Of a stretch of 64,000 nucleotides of DNA, positions 39,772 to 48,364 are shown in pieces. Under the pieces are notes generated by a model. That model had not been told where the DNA came from and did not search any database. It saw only the letters and a list, made by a program, of their open reading frames with translations. Both the position numbers and the translations under genes were made by a program. The stretch's first letter is position 1. Every line of letters begins with the position of its first letter. This DNA comes from Nocardia goodfellowii (lineage in GTDB: Bacteria > Actinomycetota > Actinomycetes > Mycobacteriales > Mycobacteriaceae). Location of the stretch: contig NZ_JAGGMR010000001.1 of the NCBI RefSeq assembly GCF_017875645.1, positions 5,270,001 through 5,334,000 of the forward strand, read 5' to 3'.

Positions 39772-41367
39772 CTACTCGGTGAACCGCAGGGCCAGGACGC
39801 TGCCCTCGGCGTCGGCCGAGAGGTAGACGGTGCCGTCCGGCCCCGCGGTCAGGCCGGCGAACGGGCCCATCGGGCCGGAGAACGGGGGTGTCCCGCGCAG
39901 CGGTTCGGCGACCACGCCGGGTGGCGCGCCCACCGGTAGGTGCGTGGCCAGCGTCTGGCGCGCCTTGGTGTCCAGATCGACGCTGACCAGCGCCTTCAGA
40001 CCGGCATCGAGAATGAGCAATCGGTTGCCGTGCACCAGGATTCCCTGCGGTGTCTCGAGTCCGTCCACCACGGTGTCCACCCCGGCGTCGTTGATCCCGG
40101 TGATCCGGCCCGCGCCGGACTCGGAGACCAGCACGGTGCCGTCCGGGGCGAATGCGACGCCCATCGGGGCATCGAGGCCGGACGCGAGGACCGAAACCTG
40201 TCCCGATCGGAGCGAGAGCACCCGTCCGGCGCCGAGTTCCGCGGCGACGATCGTCCGATCCGCGGTCACGGCGACACCGTAGAGCTGATCGAAACCCTGT
40301 GCCACGACCTTGGTCCGCGCGTCCGGACCCGGGCGGTAATAGGAGATTTCGCCGGTGGAAGTCGTGCACAGTATCTCGTCCGCGCCTACGGCGGTGATGC
40401 CACGCACGTAGCCGGGGGTGCCGGGACTGAAAAGCGAGGCCATCTGGTGCAATTCGCCGTTGCGCAGCAGGTAGAGATAGGTGCCGTCGGCGAGGTAGAG
40501 GTCGCCGTCCGGCCCGGCGGTCAGGTCCAGCGGCCACATCAGGCCGCCCGCGAGGATCTCCCGGGTCTCGCCGTCCGGGCGGATTTCGGTGATCTCCCCG
40601 GTGAAACTCGAGACGAACAGCCGGTCGCCGACGAAGGTGCAGTTGTCCAGGCCCGGCGCCAAGCGGGCCAGCACCTGCCGGTCACCGGTGCGCGGGTCGA
40701 TGCGCAACACCTCGCCGGTCTGTACCTGGGTGGACACGATAAAACCCGCGGCGTCGAATTTGACCGAGTCCGGCACGCCGAGGTCGCCCGCGACTCGTTC
40801 GGGCACACCGCCGTCGGGATCGATGCGCCAGATGTCGTTGGTACCCATGACCGGGTAGTAGAGGAGGCCGTCGGGTCCGACCTCCATGGCGTTGGGCATC
40901 GGCAGGTTGTCCTGCAGAATTCGCGGCGCACCGCCGTCCAGGGGCAGCTCCATCAGGCGGCCGCCGATCCGGCATTCGTTGACGAACAGCCGGCCCTGAT
41001 GCACGGTGATGCCGTTGGCGCCGGGAATGTCGTCGCGGATGACGCGCGTGCGACCGTCCTTGCCGCGCAAGCTGACTCGCGCGTTCATGTACTCGGTGGC
41101 GATCAGATTGCCGTCGGGGTCGAACGCGATGTCGTCGGGGGCGACGATGGCGCCGCCTTTGGCGCTGACGGTTTCGAGATCGCCGGTGCCGACGTCCAGG
41201 GCGCTGATCTGACTGCCGGCCACCTGCGCCACGTAGATGCGATTGTCAGCGCCGGTGCGCAGGCCGTTCGCGCCGAACAGCCTGCTCGGGGGCGTGAGTC
41301 GTTCGATACGCACCCCCGGAGCGAGGGTGATGGATGTGGTGCTGCTGTACCGCGCGCCCTGACTCAA
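39772..41367 (-). CDS. SMP-30/NHL-repeat beta-propeller protein, possible lactonase
   Basis: About 531 residues, beginning at a TTG (41367) with GGGAGG five bases upstream; an upstream ATG at 41478 would start inside the operator. The sequence is a run of propeller blades with recurring FDPDGNL, GPDGLLYY, AGPDGDLYLADG, FAPDGTVLVSE and AGPDGTVYLSA motifs, as in SMP-30/gluconolactonase-like and NHL proteins. Its length fits two propellers. No signal peptide is visible. As the first gene of the operon containing the BVMO, it could open the lactone that the BVMO makes; that role is an inference. It may also be a binding protein. Confidence 0.78.
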   Translation of the reverse strand: MSQGARYSSTTSITLAPGVRIERLTPPSRLFGANGLRTGADNRIYVAQVAGSQISALDVGTGDLETVSAKGGAIVAPDDIAFDPDGNLIATEYMNARVSLRGKDGRTRVIRDDIPGANGITVHQGRLFVNECRIGGRLMELPLDGGAPRILQDNLPMPNAMEVGPDGLLYYPVMGTNDIWRIDPDGGVPERVAGDLGVPDSVKFDAAGFIVSTQVQTGEVLRIDPRTGDRQVLARLAPGLDNCTFVGDRLFVSSFTGEITEIRPDGETREILAGGLMWPLDLTAGPDGDLYLADGTYLYLLRNGELHQMASLFSPGTPGYVRGITAVGADEILCTTSTGEISYYRPGPDARTKVVAQGFDQLYGVAVTADRTIVAAELGAGRVLSLRSGQVSVLASGLDAPMGVAFAPDGTVLVSESGAGRITGINDAGVDTVVDGLETPQGILVHGNRLLILDAGLKALVSVDLDTKARQTLATHLPVGAPPGVVAEPLRGTPPFSGPMGPFAGLTAGPDGTVYLSADAEGSVLALRFTE

Positions 41368-41477
41368 GGCGGCCTCCCTGAACGGTGAGAACGTCGATGT
41401 GCGTGGCGATCTGCGCGACGGCCGGATCGGGCCGTTTCGTGCGGCAGGCCACTGGCTTGTGCGGCCACAGTACGACA

Positions 41478-41491
41478 ATCCTCATAAGGAT
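41478..41491. promoter_or_regulatory. ATCCT-type operator copy A (upstream of 13-gene operon)
   Basis: ATCCTCATAAGGAT, inverted repeat with a 4-base centre. It lies 111 bases upstream of the SMP-30 start. The 22 bases 41476-41497 are an exact reverse complement of 42427-42448 on the other side of the GntR gene, so the two sites face outward from the regulator. Confidence 0.78.
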
Positions 41492-41523
41492 AGCAATACT
41501 TGACATTTGACCGGGCGGGCGCG

Positions 41524-41561
41524 AAAAAGCCTGGCCCGCGAATGGATTCGCGGGCCAGGCT
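41524..41561 (-). terminator. Rho-independent terminator of the GntR gene
   Basis: A 16-bp perfect stem (41528-41543 with 41546-41561) around a 2-base loop, AGCCTGGCCCGCGAAT against its complement. On the minus strand it is followed by TTTT, so it ends the leftward transcript of the regulator. It is the clearest terminator in the window. Confidence 0.88.
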
Positions 41562-41582
41562 GGGTAGAAGTGGTCGGGGAAG

Positions 41583-42389
41583 TTAGATCCGCATGCCCCG
41601 GCTCGATTGCATGGCTTGACGCACCACATCGGCGGAAGCGTTGACGACCCCGTTGTCGAAGCGATCCAGCACCAGGGTCTGAGTGGCGGCGAGGTGCACC
41701 CGGTAGAGGCGCTCGGCCGCCGCGTCGTCGCCCGCCGCGATCGCCTCGGTGATGCGCACGTGGGTGTGCACGGCCTCGGCGGAATCGGTCGGGGAGGGAT
41801 ACTCGCCCCGCTTGGTGAGCACCTCGGCCCAGGCCTCTTCCTGGGCCGACCACAGTGCGACCAGGCTGCTCACCACATAGCGCACCGTGGCGTTGGGAGT
41901 GAAGGACACGACCAGATCATGGAATTCGCGGGCGGTGTGGGTGAATTCGATGCCTTCGCCGATCAGCGCCTCGCAGGCCGCGATATTGGCTTCCAAGGCC
42001 GGAATCACCACCTCGGCGCGGTCGGCGCGCCGCGCGCACTCGGCGGCGCACATCGGTTCCAGGGTGCGCAGGCCGGAGGCCAGATCGCCGAGGGTGACCC
42101 GGGCGCCCTGGAGCGCCAACCCCAGGTGATAGGCCGCCGAGGATTCGTTCGGCCGATGCACTTCGGCGCCGCCGACATTGCCGCGCCGGACGGTCACCAA
42201 GCCCTCGGTCTCGAGGATGCGCAGCGCCTCCCGGATCGAGGGATAGCTGACCCCGAAGTCCTGCACCAGCTGGTCCTGCGTGGGCAGCCGGTATTCGTCG
42301 TCGCCGCTCAGGATGCGGGTACGCAGTTCCGCGGCAACGGTTTCCGCGATGCGGCGCTGCGGGATCCGGACTCGGCGGGGGTTGGTCAC
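41583..42389 (-). CDS. GntR/FadR-family transcriptional regulator, probable regulator of the right half
   Basis: 268 residues from the GTG at 42389. The N-terminal winged helix is typical of GntR (AELRTRILSGDDEYRLPTQ, then DFGVSYPSIREALRILETEGL), and the C-terminal all-alpha FCD domain (EFTHTAREFHDLVVS, with later RVHL) would bind a carboxylate or acyl ligand through metal-coordinating Asp/His. It is the only GntR gene here, is flanked by two exact inverted 22-bp operator copies, and ends at a strong hairpin terminator. It most likely represses three outward units until a pathway acid appears. Confidence 0.92.
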   Translation of the reverse strand: MTNPRRVRIPQRRIAETVAAELRTRILSGDDEYRLPTQDQLVQDFGVSYPSIREALRILETEGLVTVRRGNVGGAEVHRPNESSAAYHLGLALQGARVTLGDLASGLRTLEPMCAAECARRADRAEVVIPALEANIAACEALIGEGIEFTHTAREFHDLVVSFTPNATVRYVVSSLVALWSAQEEAWAEVLTKRGEYPSPTDSAEAVHTHVRITEAIAAGDDAAAERLYRVHLAATQTLVLDRFDNGVVNASADVVRQAMQSSRGMRI

Positions 42390-42432
42390 CTCGCGAGTTT
42401 ACCCACAGGGTTCTGACCATTCAAACATTGCT

Positions 42433-42446
42433 ATCCTTATGAGGAT
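42433..42446. promoter_or_regulatory. ATCCT-type operator copy B (upstream of ACAD operon)
   Basis: ATCCTTATGAGGAT, the reverse complement of copy A within an exact 22-bp match. It is 18 bases from the ATG at 42465 and contains TATCCT, a possible -10 element. The gap has no clear ribosome site, so the first gene may be leaderless. Confidence 0.78.
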
Positions 42447-42464
42447 TGAAGTACTGTCCGCCGC

Positions 42465-43613
42465 ATGGACTTCGAGATGGGCGAAGCCGCGGCGCGCCTG
42501 CGCGGTGAACTGCGCCGGCTCGTGGCGGCGGAGGTGCCCGCGGACTACCTCGGCGCGTTCACCGACGACCCGGCCGATCTGGCCGTGGCCCAGCACTTCT
42601 GCCGGGCGCTCGCCGATCGGGGGCTGCTCTGTCCGGCGTGGCCCGCGGAGTACGGCGGCCGGGACGCCTCGGTGTGGGAACAGACCGTGGTCCGCGAGGA
42701 GATGTGGGCTCATCACGAACCCCGGGGAGCGCAATACATGGGCGTGAACTGGGTCGGCCCGGCGCTCATGCGGCACGGGACCGTAGACCAGCGGCGCAAA
42801 CATCTGCCCTCGATCGCGCGGGGCGAGGTGATCTGGTGCCAGGGCTTCAGCGAACCCGACTCCGGCTCGGATCTGGCCTCGCTGCGCACCGCCGCGCGCC
42901 CGGACGGGGATGGGTGGTCGATCTCCGGTCAGAAGATCTGGACCTCCTACGCTCAGCTGGCGCAGTGGTGCTTCCTGCTCGCCCGCACCTCGAAAGCGGA
43001 GCGAAAGCAGCAGGGCCTCACGGTTTTTCTGCTCCCGATGTCGAGCCCCGGCCTCGAGGTCCGCCCGATTCGATCCATGCTGGGGCCGCACCATCTCAAC
43101 GAGGTGTTCTTCGACGGCGTCCGGGCCACCGAGGCCGACGTGCTGGGCCGCGTCGGCGACGGCTGGCAGGTGGTGCGCGAAGTATTGGCCTTCGAACGAG
43201 TCGGGATCGCGCGGTACGCACGTTGCGAACGATTGCTGCACGCCGCACCGCGGGTGCTGGGGGAGTCGCGATGGGCGCAACTCGTGCCGCAGCTGCGCGG
43301 GCGGTGGTCGCGCATGCTCGTGCACTGCCGCCGCGCCCGGCTGCTGGCCTACCAGGTCGTAGCCCTACAGGACGCGGGGCAGGTCGCGCCGGGTGACGCC
43401 GCCGCCTACCGCATCGCGGTCACCCGGCTGGATCAGGACAGCGCCGCCGTCCTCGCCGAAATCGCCGCCGCCGCACCGGAGGACGAACCCGGCCGCCGCT
43501 ACCGGCGCGCGGTAGCCGACCACTGGCGCTACGCGCAGGCCTCGACCGTGGCCTCGGGCAGCATCGAAATGCAGCGAATCCTGCTTTCGCGGACCCTGTT
43601 GGAGGCTGCGTGA
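42465..43613 (+). CDS. Acyl-CoA dehydrogenase 1 of right operon (382 residues)
   Basis: FAD-dependent acyl-CoA dehydrogenase. Blocks FSEPDSGSDLASLRT, SGQKIWTSYAQ and the end GSIEMQRILLSRTLLEAA are typical. The ATG at 42465 is close behind the operator and lacks a clear Shine-Dalgarno sequence. It overlaps the next gene, which encodes a second, more diverged dehydrogenase; the two probably form a heteromeric enzyme, as do the pairs at 15820-18173 and 45506-47820. It introduces a double bond in a CoA-bound side chain or ring; the exact substrate is unknown. Confidence 0.9.
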   Translation: MDFEMGEAAARLRGELRRLVAAEVPADYLGAFTDDPADLAVAQHFCRALADRGLLCPAWPAEYGGRDASVWEQTVVREEMWAHHEPRGAQYMGVNWVGPALMRHGTVDQRRKHLPSIARGEVIWCQGFSEPDSGSDLASLRTAARPDGDGWSISGQKIWTSYAQLAQWCFLLARTSKAERKQQGLTVFLLPMSSPGLEVRPIRSMLGPHHLNEVFFDGVRATEADVLGRVGDGWQVVREVLAFERVGIARYARCERLLHAAPRVLGESRWAQLVPQLRGRWSRMLVHCRRARLLAYQVVALQDAGQVAPGDAAAYRIAVTRLDQDSAAVLAEIAAAAPEDEPGRRYRRAVADHWRYAQASTVASGSIEMQRILLSRTLLEAA

Positions 43614-44722
43614 TGGACGTGCAGTTGGCCCCGGAGGCACTGGAATTCGGACGGCAAGCCCGCCGCGCCTTCGAGCTGGCGGGAGGCCACGCGCTACTCC
43701 AGCGAGCCGAGCCGGACCCGCGTCTGCGACGAGAACTGGTCGAACCGATCCTCGACCGCCTCGGTGCCTGGGATCTCGCGCCCCGCCGCGATCCCGGCGA
43801 ACTGGAAGCAGTTGCCGCCCTCTGTCGCAGCGCGGGCTACTGGTCGATCCCTTACCCGGTGGCCGAGCGACTGGCGCGTCCGCACCACCAGGACCCCGAC
43901 GGCTACGCCGTGGACGGTCTCGTGGTGATTTCCGAACGTGACCCTCGAGGACCGCTCGCGGGCCTCGACTTCCGCTGGGCGGCAGTGACACTCGACGGTA
44001 GCTTCGGCAACGTCACAGTGACGCATACTGATGCGCCGCCGCGCCACACAGCTTTCAGCACCCGATTGGAATGGCGGCCGTACGGGCAGGTTGCCAACCG
44101 CCCCGAGGCCGACGCCCGGTCAGCTGGTCACAGTGCCGCGTTGGGGGGCAGGTCGGAAGCCGTAGACGTCCCAGATGTAGGCCGTGCGGTTGCGAGCGGC
44201 GGAACTGCCGGGACGCAAGACTTTGTGGGCCAAGAGCAGGGCGCGCTGGATCTGGCGCTCGGATTGGTGCTCCCGTGCTGGACGCTGCTCGGGATGCTGG
44301 ATCGCGCGCTGGATCTGACGCGGGCGCATGTGTTGACGCGGGAGCAGTTCGGGCAGCCGCTGGCGGAATTTCAGGCGGTGCAATTTCAGCTGACGGATGC
44401 CGAGGTCGAGCGCCGGGGGGTGGACATGCTGGCGCGATACGCCCTGTGCGGCATCGCCGCCCGCGATCCCGGTGCGGTCGACGACGCGCTGGCGTTGCGG
44501 CTGGCGGCGCTCGAGGCGGCCGAGATCGTGTTCCGGGTGGCGCATCAACTACATGGTGCGCTCGGGTTTTGCGACGAGTCGCCGTTGTCGTGGCTGTCGC
44601 GGTACAGCCTGCCGCTGCGCAGGCTGCCACTCGGCAGCGCGGGCACGGAAGACCTGCTGACGCGCCGCATCGGCCGCCGCGGGCTGACGGGTCTGTTCTC
44701 GGGAAACGCGCAGGGAGCGTGA
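43613..44722 (+). CDS. Acyl-CoA dehydrogenase-like partner subunit with an insertion
   Basis: 369 residues (a GTG at 43610 is also possible). The C-terminal domain is recognisable: TREQFGQPLAEFQAVQFQL, RVAHQLHGALGFCDE and the LRRLP end. The N-terminal two thirds are weak, and the segment of about 45 residues around RPEADARSAGHSAALGGRSE looks like an insertion of low complexity. The FAD-binding beta-domain motifs are not visible. It is best seen as a catalytically incomplete partner of the preceding dehydrogenase. Confidence 0.75.
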   Translation: MDVQLAPEALEFGRQARRAFELAGGHALLQRAEPDPRLRRELVEPILDRLGAWDLAPRRDPGELEAVAALCRSAGYWSIPYPVAERLARPHHQDPDGYAVDGLVVISERDPRGPLAGLDFRWAAVTLDGSFGNVTVTHTDAPPRHTAFSTRLEWRPYGQVANRPEADARSAGHSAALGGRSEAVDVPDVGRAVASGGTAGTQDFVGQEQGALDLALGLVLPCWTLLGMLDRALDLTRAHVLTREQFGQPLAEFQAVQFQLTDAEVERRGVDMLARYALCGIAARDPGAVDDALALRLAALEAAEIVFRVAHQLHGALGFCDESPLSWLSRYSLPLRRLPLGSAGTEDLLTRRIGRRGLTGLFSGNAQGA

Positions 44723-44726
44723 GGGT

Positions 44727-45509
44727 ATGGATTACGAACTGCCGGACGCGGTGCGAGTGTGGGCCGATGGCTCGGTTCGCGTGGTCGTGCTGGATCGTCC
44801 CGACGAGCTGAATGCGGTCGATGCCGACATGCACTGGGCGCTGGCCCATGTCTGGCGGCAGCTGGCGGCCGATCACGAGGCCCGGGTGGTCATTCTGACC
44901 GGGGCCGGGCGAGCCTTCAGCGCGGGCGGTGATCTGGACTGGATCACCTCGTTTCTCGACGACCCGGTGGCACGTGACGAAAGCATCCGCGAGGGTGCGC
45001 AGATCATCGAGGAGATGCTGCGGTTCCCGCTGCCGGTCATCGCCGCGATCAACGGCGCGGCCGTGGGGCTGGGCGCGAGCCTGGCGATCCTCAGCGATAT
45101 CGCCTTGATCTCCGAGCGGGCGTATCTGGCCGACCCGCATGTCGCGGTCGGGCTGGTCGCGGGAGACGGCGGCGCGGCCTTCTGGCCGCTGCTCACACCG
45201 ATCCTGCGGTCCCGGGAGTACCTGTTCACCGGCGACCGCATCGACGCGCCGACCGCCGTGCAACTCGGATTGGCCAGCCGCGTCGTGGCGCCGGAGGAGT
45301 TGCTGCCCGCCGCGCATCGGCTGGCCGAACGGCTGGCCGCACAGCCCGCCGAAGCGCTTCGGGCCACCAAACGTGTGGTCAACATGCATCTTTCCCGAGC
45401 ACTGGCGGGCCCACTGCAAGCGGGTTTCGCCGCCGAAGTGGTCACCATGCGGTCCGCCGAGCATCGGGCGCGGTTGTCGGCGCTGCGGGAGCGGGCGGCC
45501 ACGCGATGA
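44727..45509 (+). CDS. Enoyl-CoA hydratase/isomerase family protein (260 residues)
   Basis: A crotonase with AFSAGGDLDWITSFL and AINGAAVGLGASLAILSDIAL oxyanion blocks. The position of the second catalytic Glu reads HVAVGLVAGDGGAAFWPLL, lacking one common Glu, so isomerase or hydrolase activity is also possible. The ATG at 44727 has GGAGCG about 8 bases upstream, and the stop overlaps the next dehydrogenase start by four bases. Confidence 0.9.
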   Translation: MDYELPDAVRVWADGSVRVVVLDRPDELNAVDADMHWALAHVWRQLAADHEARVVILTGAGRAFSAGGDLDWITSFLDDPVARDESIREGAQIIEEMLRFPLPVIAAINGAAVGLGASLAILSDIALISERAYLADPHVAVGLVAGDGGAAFWPLLTPILRSREYLFTGDRIDAPTAVQLGLASRVVAPEELLPAAHRLAERLAAQPAEALRATKRVVNMHLSRALAGPLQAGFAAEVVTMRSAEHRARLSALRERAATR

Positions 45510-46705
45510 CGACGGCCGAGTTGACCGAATTCCGGGCCGAGGTGCGGGCTTGGTGTCGTGCGCACATTCCGGGCGACTGGCGGGCGGCGCAGACCGGTGC
45601 GACCGACGCCGAATTCGTAGCCTTTCAGCAGGACTGGTTCCGCACGCTGCGCGGCGCGGGTTACGCCGTACCGCACTGGCCGCGGGAGTGGGGTGGCGGC
45701 ATACCGATCTCGCGCCAGGTCGTGCTGTATCAGGAGCTCGCCGCGCACGACGCCCCGCGGCTGGTGCTGGCCTTCGTGGCGATCCATCACGCCGCCGCGA
45801 CGCTGCTCGCCGCCGGTACCCCGGCCCAGCAAGCCCGCCACCTGCCCGCCATTCTCGACGGCGAGATCTGGGCCCAGGGCTTCTCCGAACCCGGGGCCGG
45901 TTCGGACCTGGCGGCCTTGTCCACGGCCGCGCGGCGCGACGGCGACGACTACGTGGTGACCGGGCAGAAGGTGTGGGCCAGCGGTGCGCAGTACGCCGAC
46001 TGGTGCCTGCTGCTGGCCCGGACCGACCCGAGTGCACCCCCACGGCAGGGCATTTCGTATTTCCTGCTGGACCTGCGGACACCCGGCCTCGACGTGCGGC
46101 CCATCCGCCAAGCGACCGGCGAATTTCACTTCTGCGAGATCTTCCTCGACGAAGTTCGGATTCCCGCCGCGAACCTGATCGGCGGGGAACACGCGGGCTG
46201 GCAGCTGGCGCGGCGCACTCTGGGCGCGGAACGCGGCTTGACCATGCTGGAACTGGCGGAGCGTCTCGGCCACGCCGGTTTCCGATGGCTGCTCGAGGCA
46301 TGCGCCCGCACCGCTTCCGACGGCAGTCGCCCGCTCGATGATCCGGTGGTCCTGGACCGGCTGGCGGCCTTCGACACCGAGATCACCGGTCTGCGCGCAC
46401 TCTGCCGCGACTTCGTGGAACGCGACGAACGCGACGCCGCGGGCCCGGCCGACGCTTCGATCGTGAAGCTGTACTACAGCGAACTGCTCCAGCGGATCAC
46501 CGATTTCGGGACCGAGATCAGCGGCGTGGCGGCTCACGGCGTGCTGCGCAAACCGCGGTCGGGCGGCTGGGAATCCGGGGCCTGGATGCTGGACTTCATC
46601 GGGTCCTGGGAATGGACCATCCCCGGCGGCACCAGCGAGATACAGCGCACCATCATCGGGGAACGCGGCCTGGGTCTGCCCCGGGAACCGGCGGCCGGGC
46701 GATGA
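45506..46705 (+). CDS. Acyl-CoA dehydrogenase 2 of right operon (399 residues)
   Basis: Normal-length acyl-CoA dehydrogenase with GFSEPGAGSDLAAL, VTGQKVWASGAQYADW and the end GGTSEIQRTIIGERGLGLPRE. The start and stop both overlap neighbouring genes by four bases. Together with the next gene it forms a typical adjacent pair of large and small dehydrogenase subunits. The resemblance to the steroid FadE/ChsE type is in the GGTSEIQRTIIGER end. Confidence 0.93.
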   Translation: MTTAELTEFRAEVRAWCRAHIPGDWRAAQTGATDAEFVAFQQDWFRTLRGAGYAVPHWPREWGGGIPISRQVVLYQELAAHDAPRLVLAFVAIHHAAATLLAAGTPAQQARHLPAILDGEIWAQGFSEPGAGSDLAALSTAARRDGDDYVVTGQKVWASGAQYADWCLLLARTDPSAPPRQGISYFLLDLRTPGLDVRPIRQATGEFHFCEIFLDEVRIPAANLIGGEHAGWQLARRTLGAERGLTMLELAERLGHAGFRWLLEACARTASDGSRPLDDPVVLDRLAAFDTEITGLRALCRDFVERDERDAAGPADASIVKLYYSELLQRITDFGTEISGVAAHGVLRKPRSGGWESGAWMLDFIGSWEWTIPGGTSEIQRTIIGERGLGLPREPAAGR

Positions 46706-47820
46706 CCGAGACGGCGTCGGCGAACCCGGACTTCGCCGCATTGCATGCGGAGTTGCGCGCGGTGGCCCGAAACGTGCTGGCGCGGACCGGTTCCGGCGGG
46801 TCCGTCGATCGCGCGCTCGCCGCCCGGCAGGGCTGGCTCGGACTGGAGGTGCCGGCGGAATTCGACGGCGCGGGGGCGACCTTCGCGGAGTCGGCCGTCG
46901 TCGCGCGGGAATGGGGGCGGGCCGTGGCGCGGGGTTCGTATCCGAGCGCTGTTCTCGCCGCGGGAACCTGCCTGCTGCTCGCCCCCGAACCTGGCCGGGA
47001 CCGACTGCTACGCGCCCTCGCGGCGGGCGAATCCACCGCGGCGGTCGCCTTCACCTCCGATGCGGGCGCGGCCCGCCCCACCGCAGCGCCGTTTCGGCTG
47101 CGGCTGCGCGGCGGGCAACGAACGCTGTCGGGGAGTGCGGAATTCGTGCTCGACGCGCCTGCGGCCGATCGGCTGCTGTTGTTCGCGACCGATACGGACG
47201 GTCTGCCGGTGGTGGTATCGGTGGCCGCCCGGACCGCCGGGATCTCCCGCACCGCACAGCCTCTACTGGACCGGACCCGAACCTTCGGATGCCTCGTGGC
47301 CGAGGACCTCCGAGTGTCACCGGACTCGATCCACCGCTTCACCGGCGACCCGGCGAGCGCCCTGCGGCGGGTACACGATCGAGCCGCCGTCGCCGTCGCC
47401 TGTGACAGCCTCGGCCTCAGCGAAGCCGTGCTCGCCGCCACCGTCGCCTACGCGACGACCCGCACGCAGTTCGGCCGGCCCATCGGTGCGTTCCAAGCGG
47501 TGAAACACGCCTGCGCCGACATGCTGGTGCGACTCAGGGTGTCCCGGCACCTGGTCGACGCGGCGGTGCGCCAGGTCGCGGAACCCGGCCCGGACGCAGA
47601 AGTCGCCGTCGCCATGGCCAAAGCCCACGCTTGCGCCGCCGCGGTCGACATCGCCGGTAAGGCACTGCAATTGCACGGCGGCTACGGCTACACCTGGGAG
47701 AGCGGCATTCATCGCTATCTCGAGCGCGCGACCCTGAACCGGGTCCTCTATGGCGCCCCGGCCGCACACCGCCGCCGGATTTCCACCCGCTACGGCCTCG
47801 GGAAGGACCATCGAGCATGA
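46702..47820 (+). CDS. Acyl-CoA dehydrogenase, partner subunit (372 residues)
   Basis: The smaller acyl-CoA dehydrogenase of the pair. TRTQFGRPIGAFQAVKHACADM and LQLHGGYGYTWESGIHRYLERA are conserved, while the FAD-binding beta-domain motifs are less clear. ATG at 46702 overlaps the previous stop (ATGA). It should associate with the product of 45506-46705. Its sequence is more typical of the family than the other partner subunit at 43613. Confidence 0.9.
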   Translation: MTETASANPDFAALHAELRAVARNVLARTGSGGSVDRALAARQGWLGLEVPAEFDGAGATFAESAVVAREWGRAVARGSYPSAVLAAGTCLLLAPEPGRDRLLRALAAGESTAAVAFTSDAGAARPTAAPFRLRLRGGQRTLSGSAEFVLDAPAADRLLLFATDTDGLPVVVSVAARTAGISRTAQPLLDRTRTFGCLVAEDLRVSPDSIHRFTGDPASALRRVHDRAAVAVACDSLGLSEAVLAATVAYATTRTQFGRPIGAFQAVKHACADMLVRLRVSRHLVDAAVRQVAEPGPDAEVAVAMAKAHACAAAVDIAGKALQLHGGYGYTWESGIHRYLERATLNRVLYGAPAAHRRRISTRYGLGKDHRA

Positions 47821-48335
47821 CTGCGCGGCCGCGACGGCACCAGTGGTATCGGATGGCGGTCTTCGCCCCCAGTGCGCTGGAGGTGGTTCGCTGCGCCGGC
47901 GGCTGGATCTGCGACCGGGCCATGGCCGGATGGGATGTCACGATCGTGACCGCGCCGGCCGATTCCCGGCCGTTGCGCATCCTGGGGGCACACGCGCTGG
48001 ATCCCGAACTCGACCCGTCGGCCGTTCTGCGAGAATTCGCGCCGCAGGCGATCGCGGTCGCGGGCGACCTGTTCGAAGCCGATGCGCGGATCCGGGACTG
48101 CGCGCTCGGGCAGCTGGCGTGCGCACCGATGGAGATCACCGTCTGGGGTGCGTCCTGTCCGCCGGAGCTCGGTGCTCGCATGCGCACCATGGAGTACCGG
48201 TTGAGTTATGCGGCAAGGGCTTTCAAAGCGCGAGCCTGGGCCGCCGTCGCCCTGCCGGACACGCCGATCGCCGCGGTCGAGTCCTGCTACCGCGACGAGT
48301 CGACCGGGCGGCCGCCCGGCATCACCCTGCGGTAG
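47817..48335 (+). CDS. Unrecognised 172-residue protein
   Basis: I do not recognise a family. It begins MTARPRRHQWYRMAVFAPSA and contains several Cys (RCAGGWICDRAMAG, ALGQLACAP, GASCPPEL). The pattern WDVTIVTAPADSRPLRILGAH suggests alternating strands and helices. The start overlaps the dehydrogenase stop (ATGA, 47817-47820), so it is translated with the operon, of which it is the last gene. No signal peptide is visible. A small accessory or regulatory role is possible but not supported by sequence. Confidence 0.65.
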   Translation: MTARPRRHQWYRMAVFAPSALEVVRCAGGWICDRAMAGWDVTIVTAPADSRPLRILGAHALDPELDPSAVLREFAPQAIAVAGDLFEADARIRDCALGQLACAPMEITVWGASCPPELGARMRTMEYRLSYAARAFKARAWAAVALPDTPIAAVESCYRDESTGRPPGITLR

Positions 48336-48338
48336 GGC

Positions 48339-48364
48339 GAGCCGACGGCGGCCGCCGTCGGCTC
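48339..48364. terminator. Palindromic hairpin between convergent genes
   Basis: Perfect 26-bp palindrome, GAGCCGACGGCGG followed by its complement, between the 47817 gene and the convergent amidohydrolase (its end overlaps the stop by two bases). It could form a hairpin in either transcript and act as a bidirectional terminator. Confidence 0.6.
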
